Source of the DNA: Desulfovibrio sp. A2
Lineage (GTDB): Bacteria > Desulfobacterota > Desulfovibrionia > Desulfovibrionales > Desulfovibrionaceae
Direction: 5' to 3'
DNA length: 64,000 bases
Assembly: GCF_000226255.1 (NCBI RefSeq)
Contig: NZ_AGFG01000034.1
Span: forward strand, 131,672 to 195,671
Below the pieces are notes generated by a model. It was not told where the DNA came from, ran no database searches, and saw only the letters and a program-made list of their open reading frames with translations. The position numbers and the translations under genes are program-made. Below are positions 9,205 to 18,400 of this stretch, one piece after another (position 1 is the first letter of the stretch; every line of letters begins with the position of its first letter).

Positions 9205-9630
9205 TCACCCCGCCGCGTCCGCCACCGCGAAATCCCGCACGGTGAACAGCAACCGCCCGTCACGCGCGGCCAGCCAGCCCGTGGCCGTCACCTTGCGGCG
9301 GCACAGTTCCAGCAGCGCCGGATGCTCCGCCACGTTGCCCACCACCAGTTCGCGTTCGCGGTCATCGGCGATGAGCACCCCCGAAACCTCGAAATTCTCG
9401 CCCCAGGCATCCGGCAGGACATAGCCCGTCACGGACACCAGGGAACCGTCGCCCCGCGCGGCCTGCCGCCCCTCCTCCGCCTGGGGCCCCGCCGGGCTCC
9501 CCTTGGGAGCCTCGGGCTCTCCGGAGTCTCCGGAAAGCCCGCCGCGCGCGCCAGGGGCAATCACGTCGGACGTGGCGACCGCCAGATCCGCCCCTTTGGG
9601 TTCGTTGCGCGGAGAATGACGTGAATCCAT
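9205..9630 (-). CDS. Third OB-fold-like small protein, start uncertain
   Basis: About 140 aa from ATG 9630, or shorter. Residues 1-60 are Gly/Pro/Glu-rich and look disordered; the C-terminal 80 (SVTGYVLPDAW, VSGVLIADD, RKVTATGWLAARDGRLLFTVRDFAVAD) repeat the beta pattern of the two neighbours. No good ribosome-binding site precedes 9630, and the open frame continues upstream into AT-rich sequence, so the start may be elsewhere. Function unknown; the C-terminal part is coding-like in base composition. Confidence 0.55.
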   Translation of the reverse strand: MDSRHSPRNEPKGADLAVATSDVIAPGARGGLSGDSGEPEAPKGSPAGPQAEEGRQAARGDGSLVSVTGYVLPDAWGENFEVSGVLIADDRERELVVGNVAEHPALLELCRRKVTATGWLAARDGRLLFTVRDFAVADAAG

Positions 9631-9649
9631 TCCGCATGGACAGCACTTT

Positions 9650-9890
9650 CCGCGCCATACCGCCAACTTGGCGTTCTTTCTAGACTTTCTGTATACGCAC
9701 GGCAAAAACAGGAACTTTGAATTCCTTTTTTTACGGATTGCCCGTTCAGCCCTGCGTGAAAGAGCACCTAACCAGCCGTTTCTCTGTCCAATACCACAAT
9801 GTAACATATTGTATATGAAGAAACAGCGCAATAATAAGAACTTAAAGTTCCGAAATTTATAAAAGAGAACCACAACTTCCGCTTTGCCGC
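9650..9890. other. AT-rich island with several palindromes
   Basis: A roughly 240-bp stretch of clearly lower GC than anything else in the window. It holds a palindrome GAACTTAAAGTTC at 9838-9850, ACAAT-N7-ATTGT at 9796-9812, and GGAACTTTGAATTCC near 9710. It lies upstream of the OB-fold-like gene (minus) and downstream of the sigma-54 activator gene (minus). It may be a regulatory region or a foreign insertion; I see no convincing gene in it. Confidence 0.45.
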
Positions 9891-9919
9891 ACCTTCAGAC
9901 CATGGCCCACCTGAACGCC

Positions 9920-9958
9920 GCACGCCGACGGCGGGGAACGATCCCGCCGTCGGCGTGC
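9920..9958 (-). terminator. Perfect hairpin after the sigma-54 activator gene
   Basis: A 16-bp perfect stem (GCACGCCGACGGCGGG / CCCGCCGTCGGCGTGC), about 100 bases past the stop at 10062. It lacks a U tract on either strand; a terminator or mRNA-stabilising role is inferred. Confidence 0.5.
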
Positions 9959-10061
9959 AGGACGCGTCCGGGCATAGCCCGGCGCGCGGCAGTGGCGACC
10001 AGATGGGGGCGGCCCCGCGCGGGGCTCCCGCTATCCGGTGCGGAGTGACGCGCGGCGGTCC

Positions 10062-11474
10062 TTACCCGCGCAGCTTGTAATCCTCTTTGCGCAGTCCGTG
10101 CCGGGTCATCAGCGTGTGCAGTTGCCGGGTGGTCACCCCGGCCAGCGTTGCGGTGCGCTGCACGCTGCCCCCGCACTGGGCCAGCGCCCGTTCCAGGTAG
10201 GCCCGCTCGAACGCGTCCACCGAGCGGCGGCGCGCCTCGGCCAGGGGCAGGGTGGTATCCACCGTGGCCAGCCGCCCGCCCCCTCCGGGGCCGAAGAATT
10301 CCGCCGGAAAGCTGTCCGGCGTGAGCACCGTGCTGCCTTCAAGGATGCAGGCCCGCTCGATGAGGTTTTCCAGTTCGCGCACGTTGCCCGGCCAGTCGTA
10401 GCCCATGAAGGCGTCGATGACCTCCGGATGGATGGACCGGATGTCCTTGACCATCTGGGCGTTGTAGCGGCGCACGAACAGTTCGGCCAGCAGCAGCAGG
10501 TCTTCCTTGCGCTCGCGCAGGGGCGGCACGTCCACGGGAAAGACGTTGAGCCGGTAGTACAGGTCGCGCCGAAAGCGCCCCTGCGCGCACAGCGCGGCCA
10601 GATCCTCGTTGGTGGCGGCGATGACGCGCACGTCGGCCCGCAGCACCGCCTCGCCCCCCACCCGCTGGTAGGCGCGGTCCTGCAGCACGCCCAGCAGCTT
10701 GATCTGGGCCGACTGGCTGACGGTGCCGATTTCGTCCAGGAATATGGTGCCGCCCTCGGCGATCTCGAACTTGCCCGGCTTCTTGCGCACCGCGCCGGTG
10801 AACGCGCCCTTCTCGTGGCCGAACAGTTCGCTTTCGATGAGCGTGTCCGGGATGGCCCCGCAGTGCACGCTGATGAACCGCCGCGAACGCCGGTTGCTGT
10901 GGTTGTGGATGAGCCGGGCGATGAGGCTCTTGCCGGTGCCTGTCTCGCCCGTGAGCAGCACGGTGCTGCGCGTGCCCGCCACCAGCCGCACCTTGTCGAA
11001 CACCTCGCGCATGCGGGGGCTGTTGGTGTGGGCCAGGTCCACCGCGTCGCCCGCCCAGTGGCGGTCGCGCAGATAGTCCAGCTCGGACCGCACCAGCGCC
11101 GACTCGTGCAGCTTCTGGGCGACAAGGCGCACCTCCTCCTCCAGCAGGGGGTACGGCAGGTAGCCCCCGGCCCCGGCCTGCACCGCGTCCACGGCGTGGC
11201 GCACCGCGTCGGCCTCGGCCAGCACGATGATCTCGGCGGAGGGCACCCGGCGCTTCACCTCCCACACCGCCTCGTGCAGCACCCGGCGCGAGGGTTCGCG
11301 CCCCTCCAGCAGCAGGCCGAGGTCTATCAGCACCATGTCGTGCGCGCGGCCGGTGGCCTGCGCCAGCGCTTCGGCGCGGGTGCGGCAGGGAATGACCGTG
11401 ACGTCGTCGGCAAAGCTGGCGCGCAGCACGTGCAGGGCGTCTTCGTGGGGGGTGACGGCGAGCAGGTATTTCAT
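10062..11474 (-). CDS. Sigma-54-dependent transcriptional activator with receiver-like domain
   Basis: 470-aa NtrC-family regulator. Residues 1-120 form a receiver-like domain (possible phospho-acceptor in MVLIDLG), the AAA+ domain at about 140-380 has Walker A GETGTGKS, the sigma-54 contact loop GAFTGA, and Walker B GTIFLDEIG, and the C-terminal Fis-type helix-turn-helix covers about 420-465 (GGSVQRTATLAGVTTRQLHTLMTRHGL). ATG at 11474 has GAGGA four bases before it. No histidine kinase gene is next to it, so its input is unknown. It is divergent from the secreted-protein gene at 11676, a candidate target. Confidence 0.92.
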   Translation of the reverse strand: MKYLLAVTPHEDALHVLRASFADDVTVIPCRTRAEALAQATGRAHDMVLIDLGLLLEGREPSRRVLHEAVWEVKRRVPSAEIIVLAEADAVRHAVDAVQAGAGGYLPYPLLEEEVRLVAQKLHESALVRSELDYLRDRHWAGDAVDLAHTNSPRMREVFDKVRLVAGTRSTVLLTGETGTGKSLIARLIHNHSNRRSRRFISVHCGAIPDTLIESELFGHEKGAFTGAVRKKPGKFEIAEGGTIFLDEIGTVSQSAQIKLLGVLQDRAYQRVGGEAVLRADVRVIAATNEDLAALCAQGRFRRDLYYRLNVFPVDVPPLRERKEDLLLLAELFVRRYNAQMVKDIRSIHPEVIDAFMGYDWPGNVRELENLIERACILEGSTVLTPDSFPAEFFGPGGGGRLATVDTTLPLAEARRRSVDAFERAYLERALAQCGGSVQRTATLAGVTTRQLHTLMTRHGLRKEDYKLRG

Positions 11475-11553
11475 GCGTTCCTCATTGCCCTTCCGCCTAT
11501 GGGAAGCCGCGACGGAGCGCAAGCCCCGCGAAACGGCGGCGGCGGGCAATGCA

Positions 11554-11583
11554 TTGACCAAGCTTTACACTTTTCTTCAAAAT
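11554..11583 (+). promoter_or_regulatory. Candidate sigma-70 promoter for the secreted basic protein
   Basis: TTGACC at 11554-11559 and CAAAAT at 11578-11583, spacer 18, in an AT-rich patch of the divergent region, about 90 bases before the ATG at 11676. I do not see a good -24/-12 element here. Sequence match only. Confidence 0.4.
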
Positions 11584-11675
11584 TCATAGAAAAACATAAT
11601 GAGAAATGCCGGACGCGGCAGACGGGGCGCTGGGGTTTCGTCGCTTCCGCGTCCAACGATCACAGGAGGTTTCGC

Positions 11676-12338
11676 ATGTTTCGTTCGCATCATGCCGCGC
11701 GCCGATCGGTATTCGTCCTTCCGCAGCCGCCGGTCCTGCTGCTGGCGCTGGCCCTGGCGGCCATCCTACTGCTGCCCGGCATGCCCCGCAACGCCACGGC
11801 CGCCGATGCAGCATCGGTCATCGGAACCATCGACGACGCCGTGCGCGAGGCCGACCGCGCGCGCGATGCCTACGACCGCGTGCGTTCCTCTGGCGATCGC
11901 GACGCCATTTCGCGCTACGAGCGGGAATGGCGGAACTCCGAATACAAGCTGGAAGACGCCCGCATCGAAAACCTGTCGCGCGAATCGGGCATGTCGCCCT
12001 CGCGCATCCGGTCCATGCGCGAATCGGGCATGGGCTGGGGACAGGTGGCCAAGGAGGCGGGCGCGCACCCCGGCTCGCTGGGCGTGGGGCATTCCAAGAA
12101 CAAGAAGGGCGGCTGGAACCGCGACGACGACCGAGACCTGTACCGCGACTACTATCGCGACCGGCACGACGGCGACCGTGACCGTGATCGCGGCGGCAAG
12201 GACGGCAAGCACGCCAAGGGCGGGCACGCGGACGACGACCGGCAGGGCAAGGGCGGCAAGCCCGACAAGGGTGGAAAGGGCAAGGGCGGCGGCGACTATC
12301 CATACGACGACGCGGCAAAGGGCAAGGGCAAGAAGTAG
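11676..12338 (+). CDS. Secreted low-complexity basic protein
   Basis: 220-aa protein of unknown function. AGGAGGT lies five bases before the ATG. Residues 1-43 are a long signal peptide (hydrophobic core VLLLALALAAILLLPG, cleavage likely after NATAA). Residues 45-120 are charged and probably helical (DDAVREADRARDAYDRV...), ending in a repeated RESGM element (RESGMSPSRIRSMRESGMG). The rest is rich in Lys, Gly, Asp and Arg (RDYYRDRHDGDRDRDRGG, then GKGGKPDKGGKGKGGG), likely disordered and able to bind polyanions. It stands alone, divergent from the sigma-54 activator. A cell-envelope or DNA/polyphosphate binding role would be a guess. Confidence 0.8.
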   Translation: MFRSHHAARRSVFVLPQPPVLLLALALAAILLLPGMPRNATAADAASVIGTIDDAVREADRARDAYDRVRSSGDRDAISRYEREWRNSEYKLEDARIENLSRESGMSPSRIRSMRESGMGWGQVAKEAGAHPGSLGVGHSKNKKGGWNRDDDRDLYRDYYRDRHDGDRDRDRGGKDGKHAKGGHADDDRQGKGGKPDKGGKGKGGGDYPYDDAAKGKGKK

Positions 12339-12355
12339 CCGCCACCAATCAGGAT

Positions 12356-12385
12356 GCGCGCGGTACCCCGCCGGGGGCCGCGCGC
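12356..12385 (+). terminator. Hairpin after the secreted-protein gene
   Basis: GCGCGCGG / CCGCGCGC, 8-bp perfect stem with a 14-base loop, 17 bases after the stop at 12338. No U tract, so a terminator call is tentative. Confidence 0.4.
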
Positions 12386-12504
12386 GACGCTCGTTGCGGC
12401 ACCTTTACAACCACGGGGCCGCGCGGCTAGGCTGCGCCATCGACGTTCGTTGCCCGCGCGGCGCTACCGCCGCGTTCCTTCCCCGCAACCCGCAGGAGCG
12501 CCCC

Positions 12505-12891
12505 ATGGCCCAACGCACCGCCATCATCCCCGCCGGAGCCCCCGCCCCGGTCGCCCCCTACTCCCCCGGCCTCGCCTGCGGCGGGCTGCTGTTCGTCTCC
12601 GGCCAGCTGCCCGTGGACCCGGCCACCGGCGCCTTCGTGGAGGGCGACATGGCCGCGCGCACCCGCCAGTGCCTGCGCAACGTGCAGGCCGTGGCCAAGG
12701 CCGCCGGAGCGGACCTGGACAAGGTGGTCAAGGTCACCGTGTTCCTCACCAACCTGGCCGACTTCGCCGCCATGAACGCCGCCTACGGCGAATTCTTCGC
12801 CGCGCCCTTCCCGGCCCGTTCCACCATCCAGGTGGCCGCGCTGCCGCTGGGCTCGAACATCGAGATCGAAGCCATCATCGATCTTTCCTGA
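12505..12891 (+). CDS. ridA: RidA family reactive enamine/imine deaminase
   Basis: 128-aa protein matching the RidA/YjgF/UK114 family over its full usual length. Family hallmarks: PYSPGLACGGLLFVSGQLPVDP near residues 15-38, QCLRNVQAVAKAAG, KVTVFLTNLADFAAMNAAYGEFF, the catalytic arginine in PARSTIQVAALPLG, and the ending IEIEAI. It hydrolyses reactive 2-aminoacrylate and related imines to keto acids, protecting PLP enzymes, in the cytoplasm. CAGGAG lies six bases before the ATG. Stands alone. Confidence 0.95.
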   Translation: MAQRTAIIPAGAPAPVAPYSPGLACGGLLFVSGQLPVDPATGAFVEGDMAARTRQCLRNVQAVAKAAGADLDKVVKVTVFLTNLADFAAMNAAYGEFFAAPFPARSTIQVAALPLGSNIEIEAIIDLS

Positions 12892-12912
12892 CGTTTCGCT
12901 CCTGCAACCTCA

Positions 12913-12955
12913 CGCGCCCGGCGGCTCCATTCTTACGGATGAACCGCCGGGCGCG
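12913..12955 (+). terminator. Hairpin terminator after ridA
   Basis: 12-bp perfect stem CGCGCCCGGCGG / CCGCCGGGCGCG, 22 bases after the ridA stop, loop of 19 bases, followed by CTTGCCTGTCC. Weak U tract. Confidence 0.5.
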
Positions 12956-13278
12956 CTTGCCTGTCCCCCCGCAATCGCCAGCACGGCTTGATCTGTCCCG
13001 TCCTGACCGGTGCTGTGCTGCCCTGTCCCGTCTGCACCATCCGGCTCCAGCTGGCTCCATTCGGCCCACGCGGAGCGTGTCCCGCAGCCACGCGAGGTCT
13101 CGTCCACTTTTTCCGGACAATCCGCCATTCCCCCATTCCGCCCCCATTGACCTTGCCGGGGGATGGGGATATCTCCCTTGTTCATGAGAATGATTTTCAA
13201 CATCACGATATCGACAGTACATTCCCACGTCCTGCTCCGCCACGGCCGCGCCCGCGAAAAACACCGGAGCGGCGGGCC
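12956..13278. other. Intergenic, no gene seen
   Basis: 323 bases between ridA and the HD-GYP gene. No frame with a ribosome-binding site. It should carry the promoter of the HD-GYP/GGDEF pair; AT-rich sequence at 13185-13215 is the most promoter-like part but I cannot define -35/-10 boxes. Confidence 0.35.
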
Positions 13279-14196
13279 ATGCTGAGCACCCTGCTGCACC
13301 AGTTCGCGGAGTCGCTCGGCAACGCCATCGACGCCAAGGACGCCCACACCCGCTCGCATTCCGAGGAAGTGGCCCTGGCCGCCTTTCTGCTGGCGCGGGC
13401 CATGGGCCTTTCACCGGCCGACGCCGACCGGGTGCACGTGGCCGGGCACCTGCACGACATCGGCAAGATCGGCGTGCCCGACGCCGTGCTGCTGAAGGCG
13501 GGCACCCTGACCCCGCAGGAATGGGAGCACATGCGCGCCCACCCGGTCATCGGCGCGCGCATCGTGAGCCCCGTGGCCGACCTTGCCGACGAGGGCGTGG
13601 CCGCCATGATCCTGCACCACCACGAACGGTGGGACGGCCGGGGCTACCCCAACGGCCTGCGCGGCGAGGCCATACCCCTTGGCGCGCGCATCATCGCCCT
13701 GGCGGACAGCCTGTCCGCCATGCTCCAGCACCGGCCCTACCGCCCGGCCATGCGCTTCGACGAGGCCGAGGCGGAACTGCTGCGCTGCTCTGGCAGCCAG
13801 TTCGACCCCGCCGTGGTGCGGGCCTTCGTGAACGTACGCGACGAACTGCACCGCGCCATCACCGCGCCCCTGCCGCCACGCCCCGAGATTGCCAGCGCCG
13901 CCGCCGTGGCTCCCTGCTGCCGCCATGGGCACGCCGCGCCCGATGCCATGCATGACGCCGCCCCCGGCGCGCGCCTTGCCCACTCGCCCGAAACGTCCGC
14001 CGTCACCACGGCAATCGCGACCAACGGCACTGGCGCAGTGGGCGGCACTGGCGTGGCGGGCGGCACTGGCGTGGCGGGCGGGTCCGAGCCCCCCCGCCGA
14101 AACGATATCACCGCCCCACGGAGCGCCACATGGGAAGACACGTGGGAAGACGGCCGCGCCGCGCCGCGCGGCCTGATGATCCCGGTGCCCGCATGA
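13279..14196 (+). CDS. HD-GYP domain c-di-GMP phosphodiesterase
   Basis: 305-aa cytoplasmic protein. The HD-GYP domain spans about residues 8-190: HD pair at H59-D60 (GHLHDIGKIG), HHHE at 113-116, and a full GYP at 122-124 (ERWDGRGYPNGL), so the catalytic set for c-di-GMP hydrolysis looks intact. The last 100 residues are low complexity, with an 18-bp repeat present three times in the DNA. No receiver domain is fused. Its stop overlaps the ATG of the GGDEF gene (ATGA), coupling a putative phosphodiesterase to a putative cyclase. Start chosen at 13279, with GGAGC upstream, where homology begins. Confidence 0.88.
   Translation: MLSTLLHQFAESLGNAIDAKDAHTRSHSEEVALAAFLLARAMGLSPADADRVHVAGHLHDIGKIGVPDAVLLKAGTLTPQEWEHMRAHPVIGARIVSPVADLADEGVAAMILHHHERWDGRGYPNGLRGEAIPLGARIIALADSLSAMLQHRPYRPAMRFDEAEAELLRCSGSQFDPAVVRAFVNVRDELHRAITAPLPPRPEIASAAAVAPCCRHGHAAPDAMHDAAPGARLAHSPETSAVTTAIATNGTGAVGGTGVAGGTGVAGGSEPPRRNDITAPRSATWEDTWEDGRAAPRGLMIPVPA
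14026..14079 (+). repeat. Three tandem 18-bp units inside the HD-GYP gene
   Basis: Units of 18 bp (GGCACTGGCGTGGCGGGC; the first has three changes) encode a Gly/Thr/Val/Ala repeat in the disordered tail. Since 18 is a multiple of three, copy-number change would keep the frame. Confidence 0.85.
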
Positions 14197-15359
14197 ATCA
14201 CCTTCATTCCTGCAATACCGGCGGCGCGCACGCCGACGCCGCACACCCCGCGAACCGGACCGACGCCGCCGCGCGCGCATGGGGTCTGCCCCTTGCCGCC
14301 CCCCGCTGGCTGCGCCGCCTGACCGACGCCTTCTGGCGCGGCGTGGACGCGCTGAACCCGCGCACCCGGCTGGCCATCGCGCTGTTCCTGGTGGTGGCCG
14401 CCCCCGCCGGGGTGCTGCTGCACCACCTGGAATCGCAGGGCCGCGCCGTGCTGCCCGCAGTGCCCGGCCTGCCCCGGGCGTTGCCCCTGGCCGTGTACGA
14501 CGACATCATCCTGGCCGTGGCCCTGTATCTGGCCGGTGCGCTGGTGCTGTGCATTCCCGTGGCCGGGCTGGTCTGCCGCTTCGTGCTGCTGCGCGACATC
14601 CGCGAGATCAACGTGTTCTGCCTGGCCCTGCGCGAAGGCCGCCAGCCGCGCCCCCTGGCGCTGCCCAACGAGCAGGAGGACGAGCACGAACTGCTGCGCC
14701 TGAAGCGCAACCTGGAATGGATGGCCCACCTGGTGGCCAGCCGCGAGCGGCACCTGATGGCCCGGCTGGAGGCCACGGACAGCCGGGCCAGGCACATGGA
14801 GGAACTGGCCGTGCGCGACCCGCTGACCGGCCTGTTCAACCGCCGCCACTTCGAACGGCGCATGGCCGAGCTGACCGCAGAAGCACGGCTGCGCCCGCCC
14901 TTCCATCTGATGCTGGTGGACTGCGACCGCTTCAAGGCCGTCAACGACACCCACGGCCACGCTGCGGGCGACGAACTGCTGCGCCTGCTGGGCGACGTCA
15001 TCGCCGAGGCGGTGCGAGCGGGCACCGACACCCCCTGCCGCATCGGCGGCGACGAGTTCGGCATCCTGTTCGCCTGCCCGGACGAGAACGCCGTGCGCGC
15101 CGTGGCCGAACGCATCCGCCACCGTTTCGCCCAGTGCCAGTCCCACGGCTGCACCCTGAGCATCGGCATCGCCCGCTACCGCCCGCAGGGCGACGGCAAC
15201 GCCGACGCCGCCTGCCAGCTGGTCCCGGTGACCGACGCGGGCAACGCGGCCTGCGCGGGCGAGGGCGCGCCCCTGGCCGTGCAGGCCATGGTGGCCCGCG
15301 CCGACGGCGCGGTGTACGCGGTGAAGCGGCGCGGGGGCAACGGCATCGCCGTGCGCTAG
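14193..15359 (+). CDS. Membrane diguanylate cyclase (GGDEF)
   Basis: 388-aa protein. Two membrane segments at about residues 64-85 and 108-138, a linker helix, then a GGDEF domain at about 205-385 with DPLTGLFNRRHF, DCDRFKAVNDTHGH and an intact active-site IGGDEF at about 285. An Ala-rich insertion (NADAACQLVPVTDAGNAACAGEGAPLAV) lies between the two final elements, before the closing VARADGAVYAVKRRG. Its ATG overlaps the stop of the HD-GYP gene. Predicted to make c-di-GMP at the membrane, with opposing enzyme encoded just upstream. Confidence 0.9.
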   Translation: MNHLHSCNTGGAHADAAHPANRTDAAARAWGLPLAAPRWLRRLTDAFWRGVDALNPRTRLAIALFLVVAAPAGVLLHHLESQGRAVLPAVPGLPRALPLAVYDDIILAVALYLAGALVLCIPVAGLVCRFVLLRDIREINVFCLALREGRQPRPLALPNEQEDEHELLRLKRNLEWMAHLVASRERHLMARLEATDSRARHMEELAVRDPLTGLFNRRHFERRMAELTAEARLRPPFHLMLVDCDRFKAVNDTHGHAAGDELLRLLGDVIAEAVRAGTDTPCRIGGDEFGILFACPDENAVRAVAERIRHRFAQCQSHGCTLSIGIARYRPQGDGNADAACQLVPVTDAGNAACAGEGAPLAVQAMVARADGAVYAVKRRGGNGIAVR

Positions 15360-15411
15360 GGGTGTGTATTCCCGTCTGCGTGCGGCTGCACGCCTGCCTT
15401 TCCGAACAACG

Positions 15412-15445
15412 ACACCCCCGCCGATGCGCGCATCGGCGGGGGTGT
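15412..15445. terminator. Bidirectional terminator between the GGDEF and RND genes
   Basis: Perfect 15-bp stem ACACCCCCGCCGATG / CATCGGCGGGGGTGT with a CGCG loop, followed by TTCGTC. It lies between convergent genes and can serve both. Confidence 0.75.
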
Positions 15446-15499
15446 TTCGTCATGGGGCAAGGGCCACTCGCGGCGGATACGGGAATGCCGCCGGGCGCG

Positions 15500-18400
15500 C
15501 TACCCCTGCGCCTGCGTTGCCGCCCGCTGGTTGCCCAGTGCCCGGCCCATCTTGCGCTGCAGCCAGCGGCTTAGCTTGTCCAGGTACATGTAGTACACCG
15601 GGGTGATGTACAGGGTCAGCAGTTGCGACACCATCAGCCCCCCCACCACGGCCAGGCCCAGCGGCCTGCGTTCCTCCGCGCCCGCGCCGAAGCCCACGGC
15701 GATGGGCAGCGCGCCCATGAGCGCGGCCATGGTGGTCATCATGATGGGCCGGAAGCGCACCAGACAGCCATGGAAGATGGCGTCCGCCGGTTCGCGCCCC
15801 TCGTTGCGCTCCGACTCGATGGCGAAGTCGATCATCATGATGGCGTTCTTCTTCACGATGCCGATGAGCATGATGATGCCCACGAAGGCGTACAGGTTCA
15901 GGTCGTACCCAAAGAACATCAGCGTGAGCAGCGCGCCCATGCCCGCCGAGGGCAGGCCGGAAAGGATGGTCAGCGGGTGGATGAAGCTCTCGTACAGGAT
16001 GCCGAGCACGATGTAGATGACGAACACCGCCAGGGCCAGCAGCACGGTCATGCCCTGCAGCGAACTCTGGAAGGCCTGCGCCGTGCCCTGGAACGAACCC
16101 ACCACGTCGGCGGGCAGCAGGGGCGAGGCCACCTGCTCCACCTGCGCCACCCCTTCGCCCAGGGCCACGCCGGGCCGCAGGTTGAACGACACGGTCACCG
16201 AGGGCAGCTGGCCGGAATGGTTCACCGACAGCGGCCCCACCCCTTCGCTGAGGCTGGCCAGGGTATCCAGCGGCACCAGCATGCCGGAATTGGCCCGCAC
16301 GTACAGCAGCGGCAGCACGGATGCGTCGCGCTGGTATTCGGGCAGCAGTTCCAGCAGCACGGCATAGTCGTTGGTGGGCGCGTAGATGGTGGAGACCTGC
16401 CGCGAACTGAAGCCCGACTGCAACGCCTCTTCGATGCGCTGGGCCGAAACGCCCAGGGCCGCCGCCTTGTCGCGGTGGATGGTCACGCGCACCTCGGGGT
16501 TCTTCAACTGCAAGTCGCTGGTCACGTCCTGCAAGCCGGGCAGGGTGCGCATTTTTTCTTCAAGCAGCGGGGCCACCCGGTACAGTTCCTCGGTGTCCGG
16601 CCCCTGGATGGTGTACTGGTACAGGCTCTTGGTGGTGCGCCCGCCGATGTTGATGGATGGCGGGTTGGACACGAAGGCCTGGATGCCCGGCAGGGTGTTC
16701 AGTTTCGGACGCAGCCGCTGGATGACCTGCTCCGGCGTTTCCTTGCGCTGGTGGCGGTCCTTCAGCATGATCACCAGCCGCCCGGCGTTGCCGCCAAGGT
16801 TGGGGCCGCCCGGCCCCACGATGGAGGTGAACGAGGCGATGGCCGGGTCCGCCGCCAGTACACCATGCAGGGCGGTCTGGTTGCGCACCATGGCGTCGGA
16901 CGAAATGGACTGGTCCGCCTCGGTGAAGCCGGAAAGCTGCCCCGTGTCGCCGCTGGGCAGAAAGCCCTTGGGCATGGTCACGAACAGCCACGCCGTCAGC
17001 CCCAGCACGCCCAGCGAGGCGAGAAAGGTGATGAAGTGGTGGCGGGTGGTGAAGCGCAGGCTGCGCTCGTAGATGTGCAGCAACCCGTCGAAGAACGCCT
17101 CCAGCGCGTTGTACACGCGGCCGTGGCGCTCCGCGCCGTGCGGCTTCAAAAAGCGGCTGCACAGCATGGGCGTGAGCGACAGCGAGACCACGCCCGAAAG
17201 GCCGATGGCCACCATGATGACCACCGAGAATTCGCGGAACAGCCGCCCCACCACCCCGCCCATGAACAGCACGGGAATGAACACCGCCGCCAGCGAGATG
17301 GTCATGGAAATGATGGTGAAGCCGATTTCCTTCGACCCGTCCAGGGCCGCCTGCATGACCGGCTTGCCCATTTCCTTGTGGCGCACGATGTTCTCGAGCA
17401 TGACGATGGCGTCGTCCACCACGAAGCCCACGGCCAGCGTCAGGGCCATCAGTGACAGGTTGTCCAGGCTGTGCCCGAACACGTACATCAGGGCAAAGGT
17501 GCCCACCACCGACATGGGCAGGGCCAGGCTGGGGATGACCGTGGCCGACAGGCTGCGCAAAAACAGGAAGATCACCAGCACCACCAGGAACACGGTGAGC
17601 ACCAGCGTGAACTTCACGTCGTCCACCGATTCGCGGATGGTCTGCGAGCGGTCGTACATCACGTTCAGCTGCACCGACGCGGGCAACTGCCGCTCGAACG
17701 AGGGCAAAAGCTCCTTCACCGCGTTGACCACGGCCACGGTGTTGGAGCCGGGCTGGCGCTGCACGGCCAGCACGATGCCGCGCGTGTCGTTGAACCAAGT
17801 GAACTGCTTGTCCTGCTCCACGCTGTCGATGACCCGGCCAAGCTCGCCCAGGCGCACCGGCGCGCCATCGCGCCAGGCCACCACCATGGGCCGGTACGAG
17901 GCCGCGTCGAACAGCTGGCCGCTGGCCTGGATGTTGCGCGAGGTGTGGTCGCCCTGCAGGGTGCCGGTGGGCAGGTTGACGTTGGAATCGGAAATGGCCT
18001 TGGCCACCTCGTCAAGGCCAAGGCCGCGCGTGGCCAGGGCGCGCGGGTCCACCTGGGCGCGCACCGCGTACTTCTGCGAACCGTACACCTGCACCTGGGC
18101 CACCCCGGCCACCATGGAGATGCGCTGGGCCAGCATCGTGTCGGCGTATTCGTTCACCTGCGACAGCGGCAGGGTGGGCGAGGTGAGCGCGATGTACAGG
18201 ATGGGCTGGTCGGCGGGGTTGACCTTGCGGAAGTAGGGCGGCGTGGTCATGTCGTCGGGCAGGCGGCGCTGCGCCTGCGAGATGGCCGACTGCACGTCCA
18301 GCGCGGCCGCGTCGATGTCGCGGTCGAGGGCGAACTGGATGGTAATGCGCGTGCGCCCCAGAGTGCTCGACGAGGTCATGGAGTCGATGCCCGCGATGGT

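Noticed and set aside
9668..9862. A 64-codon plus-strand gene in the AT-rich island
   Set aside because: It lacks a ribosome-binding site and any recognisable feature; AT-rich Phe/Leu/Asn/Lys content explains the frame.
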